Positions 1-9,320 of a DNA stretch of 64,000 nucleotides are shown here, in pieces. The DNA comes from Euryodendron excelsum. Lineage: Eukaryota > Streptophyta > Magnoliopsida > Ericales > Pentaphylacaceae. Below the pieces are notes generated by a model. The model was given only the letters and a program-made list of their open reading frames with translations, was not told the origin of the DNA and ran no database searches. Position 1 is the first letter of the stretch, and the number at the start of each line of letters is the position of its first letter. The position numbers and the translations under genes were made by a program. The stretch lies in contig CM065397.1 in NCBI GenBank assembly GCA_033060915.1, forward strand, positions 36,218,501 to 36,282,500, written 5' to 3'.

Positions 1-1006
1 CTGCACTCGCGCACACTCTTCAATTTTTCAAAATTTTCAAAACATAGGCTTTATTTTTTCAATAAATCAATAGTTTTCCAAGTTGTCCTAAAAATTTCTC
101 AAAATCACCTCAAATGTTTTCTAAAATATTCCAATATTTTTCCAAATTTCAAACTCTAAAAATTTCATCAATCTCTCAAGTTTTCTTAATTTTTCTAATT
201 TTTTAAATACTTTTTTAATTTTCAAAAAATAAAAAATTCACCAAGTTTTCAAAAAAATCGCGAAACTTCACACGGTTGTTGAACACATTTTTCTAAGGCA
301 CATTGCATAAAAATTTAACCAGAAAATCAAATGCCCAAGCCTGTAGGAACAAACTCCCAATTCCTGCAGAAAACCTTCTTCACATGATCACATAAAATCA
401 CTCAAATTCAATCAAACAAGCACCAAAATGCAAAAATAACATCACCATAATGTTCAAAATATATCAAAACAACAATTTTCACTATTCACACAATTCAAAC
501 GAAATTCTACAGATCAAAATCAACAAAAATTTAAAAATTCACTTTTTAGAGTTATCCGGCGAAATGCTCTCTTCTGGCGACTTTTCTGGTGATGTGGTCT
601 TCTTTTGGCAATCACCCGTGGTCTCCAAGAGGTGCCCCCTCAATGTCCAAATCGGTTTTCTCGCAATGTCTATCAGATTTGTGAAAATCTTCAAAAATAC
701 CACAAGTGTTCAAACCAGAAAATTTTCTGGTTTTGTTCCCAAGCCTGGAGCCACTAGCAGAGGCGCCAAGCCTTTTCTGCTAAACACGCCACTCCTAGTG
801 GCTGCAGTTTCCAACCTCTGGGCAATTTTTCCTTTTTTCCCACCAAAATTTGTTTTCGAAGGCCTTTTGGGCCCAATATCCATTTTCGAACCCCGGTTGT
901 CGAAAATTCCCAAAGTTTGTCCCTCCGACTACCTCGCGGTCAACATGGGACACTTACTCTATCATTTTCTGTCTTTGACAAGCAAAGAAAGAAAAAGAGG
1001 GGCAGT
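1..1006 (+). mobile_element. Element C: 3' end of internal region (Ty3/Tat-type)
   Basis: Forward-oriented internal sequence lying just upstream of a 3' LTR. It is closely related to 40920-41871 (element D) and, in reverse complement, to 7047-7648 (element A). The first 450 bases are AT-rich and non-coding. From 450 there is an open frame described separately. The block ends in a purine tract at 984-1005 directly before the LTR. The rest of element C lies left of the window. Confidence 0.85.
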
Positions 1007-1037
1007 TGTAAGCACCCCATTTTTGACCACTCGGTAG
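450..1037 (+). CDS. Hypothetical ORF of 195 codons between the internal region and the purine tract of element C
   Basis: I do not recognise this protein. The frame opens at an ATG in the last 600 bases of the internal region, runs through the purine tract and ends just inside the 3' LTR. The counterpart in element D (ATG at 41352) starts with the same MFK residues and is about 60-70% similar by eye. Relative to C it carries two in-frame gaps (about 4 and 8 residues) and then a frameshift near 41690. The copy in element A (reverse, around 7100-7200) has a stop soon after the shared start region. The middle encodes GATSRGAKPFL, from the same GGCGCC-rich motif seen near the LTR promoters, so non-coding conservation is an alternative. 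No domain, signal peptide or membrane segment is obvious. Confidence 0.25.
   Translation: MFKIYQNNNFHYSHNSNEILQIKINKNLKIHFLELSGEMLSSGDFSGDVVFFWQSPVVSKRCPLNVQIGFLAMSIRFVKIFKNTTSVQTRKFSGFVPKPGATSRGAKPFLLNTPLLVAAVSNLWAIFPFFPPKFVFEGLLGPISIFEPRLSKIPKVCPSDYLAVNMGHLLYHFLSLTSKERKRGAVVSTPFLTTR
984..1005 (+). other. Polypurine tract of element C
   Basis: An almost uninterrupted purine run ending GAGGGGCAG lies one base before the LTR start TGTAAGCACC. In LTR retrotransposons this is where plus-strand DNA synthesis is primed. The same run precedes element D's 3' LTR at 41851-41870. Confidence 0.85.
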
Positions 1038-1204
1038 TCTACGGTCCATCCAGACTTGTACTCCAGTCAATATGGACGTATTCCAATCAAAATCAACTTT
1101 CCAAGTCTAATCTAGTCTATCCATCACTTCGCGGGCCCCCCAGGCCCAAATAGAGGCAAAATGACCATAGTGCCCTTAAGGGCATTGTTCGGTCCAATTC
1201 CAAA

Positions 1205-1385
1205 TCAGGCGTGTCTTTCCGAAGACGGTAAGTCCCCTTTCCAATTCCAAATCAAGCACGTCTTTACGAAGATGGTAAGTCCCTTTTCCAATCCTATCAG
1301 GCACGTCATTCTGATGACGGTAAGTCCCTTTTCCAAATCCAACAGGCACGTCTTTTCGAAGACGGTAAGTCCCCTTTCTAATTCC
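1205..1385 (+). repeat. U3 tandem array carrying GGTAAGT motifs (element C)
   Basis: Four imperfect units of about 45-55 bp, each with GCACGTCTTTCCGAAGACGG-like sequence followed by TAAGTCCC. The same array occurs in every LTR of the family at the corresponding position. Read antisense it is largely open (frame 1176-1448 on the - strand) with repeated GKGTYRLRKDVP-like peptides. Confidence 0.8.
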
Positions 1386-2667
1386 AATTCTAATCCCTCT
1401 CTCGAGACAGTTGATTCCTCGAGACGAGATTTCTATCCAATCTGGCACATTTTTTCAAAGAATATCTCTTCGGAACGGTAAGTCCCTTACACCTGTCGAC
1501 CGGGACGAGACCCCAAGTCTCCTAGATGGTAGAACGGTCCAACTTTGGCGCCTGCTAGCCCGTTAATGCAGAAATATCCGTTTAGGCACGCCTTCCGAGA
1601 AAATTAATTCTCAGGCGCTAAGTCCCTTTAGCAGCTTCCCGAGATTAGGCAGTCTCGAGAATGATCGCGAACCGTTAAGAGTAGCGAAAATACTCGCAAA
1701 CATCGCAATTGTCAGAGTAGCGGAAATACTTGTAAACAGGTCGATATAGGGAATTGCTAACAAACCCTTGTATCACGAGACCGCATTAGAGTGGCGGAAA
1801 TACTCGTAAACAGGTTGATATAGGGAATTGCCAACAAACCCCTGTATCACGAGACCGTCGTCAGAGTGGCAGAAACACTCAAAACCCAGGTCAACACCGG
1901 TGCCTGCTAGCCCACTCTGGTAAAAAATGACCAAACTACCCCTAGGGCCATTTTCTGGCACGTTTCTCGAGAGCACACCTAAGTCCTCAGAATGAAAAGT
2001 CCACATTTCTAGATCGTCTTAAAAGCAATCCGACATGATTAAGTGCCCTCCAGTCCGTTTCAAGTCAATTCCGAGACTTTTCGGTCAAGATAACCATTTT
2101 GCCCCTAGGCATCCGAATGCCCACGGGAACCACACCAGCTCTGGGTATCAAATTGATAACCTCCTGAGAATGCTTCCTATAGTATTCTCAACCTCTCTTT
2201 ATCTTTTCGGATAATTTTGAATTAGCTTCGGCGAACCCGGCGCAAAATGACTATTTTGCCCCAAGTGGGCCGGTCACCTTTTCCAACCACACCGGCTCTG
2301 GATATCAAACCGGTAACCTTTGGGAACATTCTGAATAATGTTTCCAAATCTTGAATCTTCTTCCAGGACGTTCCGAGTCCATCTCGGCAGCTTTCCGACC
2401 CGGTTGACCGTTTTGCCCCTAATGGCCCGGTCAACCCCTCCGACACATCCTATCCTCATTTTTCAAGTGAAATACCTCCGGGACACTGTTATAAGTGTTC
2501 CTGTCCTTTTCCGGCCTTCCGGGCCAATCCCGGTCCCTTAAATCCTTCCCGGACTTTCCGGAGTCACTCCTAGTGAAGCCAGGCTAAACATACCATGGTA
2601 GTCACTAGTACAGGCACCCAAATCTTCTCAAGATACGTTGCTTACCGACCATAAAACTTTCCTAATT

Positions 2668-2760
2668 GGCTGGCGCCACTAGGAAATTTGGCCTAGCGCC
2701 ATTGCAATAGGCGCCAGGTCTATCTTATCCTATAAATACAGAGCCTCTTCCAGCATGAAA
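2668..2760 (+). promoter_or_regulatory. LTR core promoter of element C (GGCGCC motifs and TATA box)
   Basis: TATAAATA at 2731-2738 follows GGCGCC-containing inverted motifs at about 2673-2720. Because the same arrangement recurs in all nine LTRs, I take this as the RNA polymerase II promoter; the transcript would begin about 30 bp downstream. Confidence 0.75.
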
Positions 2761-3546
2761 GAAGTCTGCAAACTCAGTCTAAAAACCATAATATTCGATA
2801 TACAGAGTTCGTAGCCTCCCTAAACCCTAGCTTCTTTAGGTTTTTCGAACCCTAGCCACCATACACAAACCCTAGCCTCCTATACACTTATACACACACT
2901 TATACACTTACACACTAGCCTCCAACCCTCCATTAAAGACTTGGACTACTGCAACTCGAAGTTCTCGAAGACCAAGACAAAGCTCTCAAAATCTGAAGTG
3001 AAAACAAAGTGAAATAAACAAGACTTACGGTAGGTTTTCTCTTTAAGTTTCTACGTTTCCCCCTCTCTCTTCTCTCTCCTAACCCACTTGGGTTTGCTTA
3101 TATTTTAACCCCCATCTTCTTCCCCCCCTCCCCCCACCCCTTTCTTTGCATGCTTGAAACAAGGGGATTCCTGGTCCATGTGTAGGATTAGACTATTGGA
3201 GGGTCACCGTGTCCGGGACTTTCTTTTAGTCTAACCCAAGACCACGTGGGTTCGGCCCCCTTGATTATGTGGTGAAGCCTTAACCTTGTATGTTCACAAC
3301 CCCAATTTGCATTGTGCATATCATTATCTTGCATTCTTCCAAAAATCATTTTCAAACTCGTTTTCATAGCTTGCATTAAACTTGTTTTCAAAATTGCATC
3401 AAAATCTCCTTTTTCAAAAACTTGTTTTCAAAATCACAATCCTAGGGTGATTCTAGCCTTTCTATGGCTAGGATTGCTTTAGGAAAGTGTTACATTTAAG
3501 TGACCGATATTGTCTATATTTTCAACTCCTTGCTGTTTTCAAAACC

Positions 3547-3599
3547 ACTTTCTTAAAGTGGTTCTAACCTTCTTATGGTTAGAATCGCTTTAGGAAAGT
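3547..3599 (+). repeat. Conserved foldback in U5 (element C copy)
   Basis: Bases 3547-3569 pair with 3577-3599 as an inverted repeat of 23 positions with three mismatches and a 7-base loop. Equivalent foldbacks occur at the same place in all nine long LTRs of the window (positions are listed in the findings). Confidence 0.8.
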
Positions 3600-5266
3600 A
3601 AGACATTTTTATACTTTTCAAAAGACTCTCTCTTCAAAAGTCTCTCTTTCTAAAAATTGCTTTAGGAAAGATTTTTATGTTCAAGTTTTGGAAACTTAGG
3701 ATTTAGGAAAGTAGAAGTTTAGGAAGGATTTGAATTAGGAAATGTCGGATTAGGAAGGGATTGGATTTTGTTTCTAAGAAGAAGTGTTTGATCTTGTTTA
3801 CAAAAACGAAGGATTGAATCTAGTTCCCTAAACGGGAAGATTGGATTTGGTTTCCTAAAGGAAAGATGGGATTTGGCAAGGATTTGGAAATGGAGGTTTT
3901 AGAAACCCTAGATTTGGAAGGCTATAGTTTTGATGTAGAAAATAGGCTTTGGAAATTTGTATACTTTTGATGTAAAAAACAAGAGGTTTTGAAAACCTAG
4001 GTTTTAAGGTAAGTTCGAAAATCATGTTTTCGGAAAGAAAATTAGGATTTCTTAATTGTGGGTTCTAGGGCTTGACTTGGGCTCTAAGAAAAAGGGTTTT
4101 TGGAAAATGTGTTTTTTTAGAAACAAGTTTTTGGAAGGAAATCCTAGAGAGCAGTTTCTAGAGGGATGATTTTGGAAAGAGTTTTTAGGAAAGTGAATTT
4201 TGGTAGAAGACTGTTGGGGAGAGTTTTTGGAAAGATTTTTAGAGAGCGTTTTTAGAACGTGGATTTTGAAAAGAGCATTTTGGAAAATAGATTTTTGGAG
4301 GGAGTTTTTGAAAATAAATTTGGAAAGGAGAGTTTTAGCAAAGTGTGTTGAAAAAGAGATTTTTAAGAAGAGATTTGAAAAGAGAGTTTTTAGGAAAGTA
4401 TAAAAACATCTCACTTTCCTAAAGCGATTCTAGCCATAAGAGGGCTAGAACCACTTTAAGAAAGTGGTTTTGAAAACAACAAGGGTTTAAAATATGGACC
4501 ATGTTGGTCACTTTGAATGTAACACTTTCCTAAAGCAATCCTAGCCATGGAAAAGCTAGAATCACCCTAGGATTGTGATTTTGAAAATAAGTTTTGAAAA
4601 AGGAGATTTTGATGCAATTTTGAAAACTAGTTTGAAAACAATTTTGAAAACGAATTTTGGAAGATGCAAGATCATGATATGCACAATGCAAATTTGGGGT
4701 CGTGAAGATACAAGGTTAAGGCTTCACCACATAATCAAGGGGGCTAAACCCACGTGATCTCCAATTAACCTAAAGGAAAGCCCCCGACACGGTGACCCTC
4801 CGATGGTCTAATCCTACACATGGATTGGGAGTCCCCTTGTTTCAAGCATGCAAAGAAAGGGGGGGGGGGGGAAAGAGATGGGAGATTAAAATAGAGAAAA
4901 CCCAAGTGGGTTAAGAGAGAGACGAGAGAGGGGGAGTGCAGAAATTGAAAGAAAAAGCCTACCGTATGTCTTGTTTATTTTGCGCGCCTTGCTTGTCTTC
5001 AATCTTCATCTTCAATCCTCAAGAGTTTTCTTCAATCTCAAAACTTTAGATTGTAGCTCTTCAAGTCTTCAAAGGAGGGTTGGAGGCTAGTGTATAAGTG
5101 TATGGGGGTGTGTATGAGTGTACAAAAGACTAGGGTTTGTGTATGGTGGCTAGGGTTTGGAAAACCTAAGAAAGCTAGGGTTTATGAAGTGCACGAGCTC
5201 TGTATATCGAAATATATGATTTTTAGACTGAGTTTTCGGACCTCTTTCACATTGAAAGAGGCTCTG

Positions 5267-5395
5267 TATTTATAGTGGTTGGACAACATTGGCGCCTATT
5301 GCAGTAGCGTCAGGCCAAACTTTACACTGGCGCCACTAAGAGTGGCGCCAGGCCATTGTTTGGCTTGGCGCCACTACTAGTGGCGCCAGCCAATT
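5267..5395 (-). promoter_or_regulatory. LTR promoter of element A 3' LTR: TATA box and GGCGCC palindrome cluster
   Basis: TATTTATA (TATAAATA on the - strand) at 5267-5274. Three or four GGCGCC-centred motifs follow at 5289-5392, including an inverted pair separated by CTACTAG. They lie upstream of the TATA box in the element's own direction. Confidence 0.75.
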
Positions 5396-6350
5396 AGGAA
5401 ATGTTTAAGGTCGGCAAGCAACAAATCTTTGACTAGATTTGGGCGCCTATACTAGTGACTACCATGCAATTTTTAACCTGGCTTTACTAGGAGTGACTCC
5501 GGAAAGTCCGGGAAGGAGTTTGGAAGACCGGGAATGACCCGAAAGGCCAGAAAAGAGCAGGAACACTTGAAGTAGTGTCCCGGAGGTATTTGACTTGAAA
5601 AGTGAGGATAGAACGTGTCGAAAGGGTTGACCGGGCCTTTAGGGGCAAAACGGTCAATCGGATCAGGGAACTGTCGGGATGAACTCGGACTGTCCCGAAA
5701 GAAGACTTGAGACTTGGGAACATTATTCAGAATGTTCCCAAGGGTTGCCGATTTGATTCCCAGAGCTGGCGTGGTCGAAAAAGGTGACCGGCCCACCAGG
5801 GGCAAAATGGTCATTTTGCACCAGATTGGCCGGAACTAAGTCGGAATGATCCAGAAAGATAAAGGGAGGTTGAGAACACTATAAAAAGCTTTCTCAGGAA
5901 GTTACTGGTGTGATACCCAGAGCCGGTGTGGTCGGAAAAGGAGATCGGCCCACCAAGGGCAAAATGGTCATTTTGTACCGGATTTGCCGAAACTGACTCG
6001 GAATGATCCAGAAAGGTAGAGGAAGGTCGGGAATACTATAAGAAATATTCTTGGAAGATTACTGATTTGATACCTAGAGCCGATGTGGTTCCTGGGGCGT
6101 TTGGATGCCTAGGGGCAGAATGGTCATCTTGACTGGAAAGTCTCGGAAAAGACTCAAGGGGCAGTTTGGTCATTTTTCACCGAAGTGGGCTAGAGGCACT
6201 AGTGTTGACTTGGGTTTTGAGTGTTTTCGCCACTCTGACAGCGGTCGTCGTGACAAAGGGGTTTGTTGGCAATTCCCTAAATCGACCTGTTTACGAGTAT
6301 TTCCGCTACTCGGACGGTTGTGATATTTGTGAGTATTTTCGTTAGTCAGA

Positions 6351-6912
6351 CCGTTTCAAGGAATAAACTGTCTCGAGAAAGGGATTGGAGACTTATCATA
6401 TTCGAAAAGATGTACCTGAATTGGAACCGTCTCGAGGAATAAACTGTCTCGAGAGAGGGGTTGGAAAGGGGTCTTATCATCTCCGAAAAGATGTGCCTGA
6501 ATTGGAACCGTCTCGAGGAATAAACTGTCTCGAGAGATAGATTGGAAAGGGGTCTTATCGTCTTCGAAAAGGCGTGCTTGAATTGGAACCGTCTCGAGGA
6601 ATAAATTGTCTCGAGAGAGGGATTGGAAAGGGGATTTACCGTCTTCAAAAAAACGTGCCTGATTTAGGACCGTCTCGAGGAATAAACTGTCTTGAGAGAG
6701 GGATTGGAAAGCGATCTTATCATTTTCGAAAAGACGTGCCTGAATTGGAACCGTCTCGAGGAATAAACTGTCTCGAGAGAGGGATTGGAAAGGGGACTTA
6801 CCGTCTTCGAAAAGACGTGCTTGATTTAGGACCGTCTCGAGGAATAAACTATCTTGAGAGAGGGGTTGGAGTTGGAGTTGGAAAGAACAATGCCCCTAAG
6901 GGCATTTTGGTC
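6351..6912 (-). repeat. 81-bp tandem array in U3 of element A 3' LTR
   Basis: The motif CCGTCTCGAGGAATAAACTG (with variants) recurs at 6427, 6508, 6589, 6670, 6751 and 6832, a strict 81-bp period; a degenerate first unit starts at 6351. Each unit contains TCTCGAG twice and a GACTTACC motif (GGTAAGTC on the element's sense strand). Confidence 0.9.
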
Positions 6913-6975
6913 ATTTTGCTTCTATTTGGGCTTGACGGGCCCACGAAGCGATGGACTGATAGGATTTGGAATTAG
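6574..6975 (+). CDS. Antisense repeat ORF in U3 (27-residue repeats plus hydrophobic tail), speculative
   Basis: No known family. On the strand opposite the LTR this frame encodes 27-residue units with the cores RGINCLERGIGKG and YRLRKDVP, then a hydrophobic stretch GILVILLLFGL. A TAG near 6538 cuts off the upstream units. The 5' LTR of the same element (27100-27729), solo LTR S1 (12635-12889), LTR G (- strand, 61142-61351) and the LTRs of D and F show comparable frames. An 81-bp repeat without stops in one frame is trivially open, so coding is unproven. Confidence 0.2.
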   Translation: MLELEPSRGINCLERGIGKGIYRLQKNVPDLGPSRGINCLERGIGKRSYHFRKDVPELEPSRGINCLERGIGKGTYRLRKDVLDLGPSRGINYLERGVGVGVGKNNAPKGILVILLLFGLDGPTKRWTDRIWN

Positions 6976-7046
6976 AGAGTTGGTTTTGATTGGAATATGT
7001 CCATATTGACTTGAGTACAAGTCTGGACAGAGTGTAGACTGCTGAG

Positions 7047-7648
7047 AAAGGAGACCACGTAGCCGGAAAAGTCGTCGGAAGAGAAGATTTCATCGGTGAA
7101 CTTTCAAAAAGTGAGCTTTCAAATTTTGTTGATTTTGATGTGTAGAACTTCGTTTGAATCATGTGAATAGTGGAAATTGATGTTTTGATATGCTTTGAAC
7201 ACTTCGGTGATGTTGTTTTTGCATTTCGGTGGTGGTTTGATTGAATTCGAATGATTTTTCATGATTATGCGAAGAGGGTTTTCTGCAGAAATGGGGGATC
7301 TGCTCCTACAGGCATGGGCATTGGGTTTTCTGGCTATGTTTTTGTGCAATGTGCCTTAGAAAAATGTGTTTAACAACCGTATGACGTTTCGTGATTTTTG
7401 AAAACTCGGTGAATTTTTGATTTTTTGAAAAATAGGAAAATACTTAAAAAATTTAAAAAAATGAGAAAACTCAAGAAATTGATGAAATTTTTAAAGTTTG
7501 AAATTTGGAAAAATATTGGAATATTTTTGGAAAACATTTGAAAGAATTTTGAGGAATTTTAGGACATTTTTCAAAACCATTGATTTATTGGGAAAATAAA
7601 ACATATGTTTTGGAAATTTTGAAAAATTGAAAAATGTGCACGGGTGCT
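7047..7648 (-). mobile_element. Element A: 3' end of internal region
   Basis: Reverse complement of the block seen at 1 to about 600 and 40925-41500. It lacks the 400 or so bases next to the purine tract. It is non-coding and AT-rich except for a remnant of the pre-PPT frame. It ends at solo LTR S1 and resumes at 13279. Confidence 0.85.
7644..7648. repeat. Left target-site duplication of solo LTR S1 (GTGCT)
   Basis: GTGCT directly precedes the LTR terminus TGTCGCG and is repeated directly after the other terminus at 13279-13283. Confidence 0.9.
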
Positions 7649-8689
7649 TGTCGCGCCCAAATTTTTCGCAGTCGAGGAATACTCACCCAAGCGGGAAAAA
7701 TGCTGTACTCTCTCGTTAGAACTCACTCTCCTAGAAGAATGAGTGCGATTAGGTTTGAATTGAAAATCTGTTTGAATAAAGGGCTTTTGAAAAAGATTCG
7801 GAGTCGCCACCTAACTTGATTAAGGTGAGTTAGGTCACCTAAAAACTAAGAATAATCCGAGGACTACACTTAGGGTTTTTGAAAAACAATTTGAAAATAT
7901 CTCCTCGAGAGAGGGTTTTTTAGGAAAACGAGTTGTTTGGCAACCTTTGGAAAACATTTAGCCCTTTTTAGAAAAATAACTCCTTTTGGTCTTTCGAAAA
8001 CAGTGACCTAGGTTCGGAGGTTGGTTACGTGTAGGGAAGATGCACTAAGCTATCACCCTACCCCGCCCTTTCGGTACCTACATGTCAATCTACCCTAGAT
8101 TCACCTATGAGAGTCTTTAACTAACTATAGTTCAATCCTATTTTACTTTAGAAAAAATAATGTTTGAAAAATATGATGCATGATATGCAAGTGCAATAGA
8201 AGAGAATTGAAAAATAGAAATTGATTTGAAAAGAAATTGATTTGATTTGAAAATGGATAGATTTGAAATTGAGAAATTTTGGAAATTGAAAGTGGAAATT
8301 TGAAATGGGAAATTTGAAAATAGATTGAAGATTTGAAAAGATTTTGGAATTTGAAGATTGAAGAAAGTTGTGACCGCACCTATGAAGGTTGCCTACGTAT
8401 CCCTTTGGGGGAATCAGGTCAGTCGTAGTTCAGACCGGAGTCCGATTGAAAATAGATTGATTTGAAGAGAGAGATTGGATTGGAAGAAAGAGATTGAATT
8501 GAAAATTGGATTTGAAATTGGAAGAGGAGATTGAAAATTAAAATTGAGAAAATTGGACTTTGATTTGAAAAGATAGATTTGGACTTGTTTTGAAAAAGAG
8601 AAAGATGAAGGTTTAGGAAACCTAGACTTAGGAAAAGCTTGACTCGACTTGGAAGGTTTAGGAGATTAGGAAAGGTTGGATTTAGGAAA

Positions 8690-9320
8690 TGTTTGAATTA
8701 GGAAATGTTATCTTTGGAAAGTTTCATTTTTGGAAAGTTCCGAGTTATGAATTAGGAAAGTTTTGTTTAGGAAAGTTTCAACTTAGGAAAGTTTTGAATT
8801 AGGAAAGTTTTCAAATTAGGAGAGTTTTGAATTTAGAAATGTTTGAAAAATGGAAATTTTGATTTTGGAAAGTTTTGAAATTAGGAAAGTTTGGAAATTG
8901 GAAAATTTTGAACTTAGGAAAGCTTTGAATTTAGAAAGTTTTGAAATAGGAAAGGTTTTCAAATTAGGAAAGTTCCCAAATTAGGAAAGTTTTGAAATAG
9001 GAAAGTTTTGAAAATTGGAGAGTTTAGAATTTGGAAAGATTTGAAAAAGGAAAGTTTTCAATTTAGGAAATGTTTGAATTAAGAAAGATGTTTTGAGTTT
9101 AGAAAAGCCTTAGATTTGGAAAGATTTGAAGTTTAAGAAAATTTAGAACTTAGAAAGTTTTTAGGTTTAGAAAGATTTAACTTGAGAAAATTTCAAATTT
9201 AGAAAGTTTTGAATTTGGAAATATTTGAAATTTAGAAAGTTTTAGAGTTTTAGAAAATCTTGAGATTATGAAAAGTTCGAGTTTAGGAATGATTTGAAAA
9301 CTTAGGTTTGAAAAGTTAAG
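8690..9320 (-). repeat. Degenerate short tandem repeat, AGGAAAGTTTTGAATT-like
   Basis: Dozens of copies of a unit of about 15-20 bp built on GGAAAGTTT. The same tract occurs in the U5 half of every LTR (23810-24240, 33100-33620, 45400-45960, 47300-47900, 51840-52200) and accounts for the long gene-free, purine-biased stretches there. Confidence 0.75.

Larger units (their letters stand above)
1007..3660 (+). mobile_element. Element C 3' LTR, truncated (U3, promoter and first part of U5)
   Basis: The LTR starts TGTAAGCACCCC directly after the purine tract. In order it holds a short tandem array (1205-1385), regulatory-looking repeats with GAGTAGCGGAAATACTC-like units (1675-1880), GGCGCC motifs, a TATA box at 2731, AAACCCTAG motifs (2820-2880), a G-box (CACGTG, 3243-3248) and the conserved foldback (3547-3599). 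At about 3655-3665 the forward LTR stops and reverse-oriented LTR sequence begins, so the last roughly 1.5-2 kb of this LTR is missing. Confidence 0.85.
3661..7046 (-). mobile_element. Element A 3' LTR remnant
   Basis: Reverse LTR sequence corresponding to about 24366-27761 of the 5' LTR. It includes the foldback at 4413-4465, a G-box at 4751-4756, AAACCCTAG-type motifs near 5110-5190 (as complement), a TATA box at 5267-5274, and six 81-bp units at 6427-6912. The terminal 1.7 kb (U5 end) was lost at the inverted junction near 3660. The first 23 bp of U3 and the purine tract were lost at 7046/7047, where the sequence jumps from GACTGCTGAG straight into internal sequence. Confidence 0.8.

Noticed and set aside
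2815..2885. CCCTAAA-like motifs as interstitial telomere sequence.
   Set aside because: Copies are scattered, mostly AAACCCTAG and not arranged as consecutive heptamers.
4052..4414. Frames of 60-130 codons in AT-rich LTR parts (for example 4052-4414, 24749-25111, 8143-8379, 23105-23503), rich in K, N, F, L and S.
   Set aside because: They arise from AAACT/AGGAAAG-type degenerate repeats, change frame between LTR copies and match no protein family.
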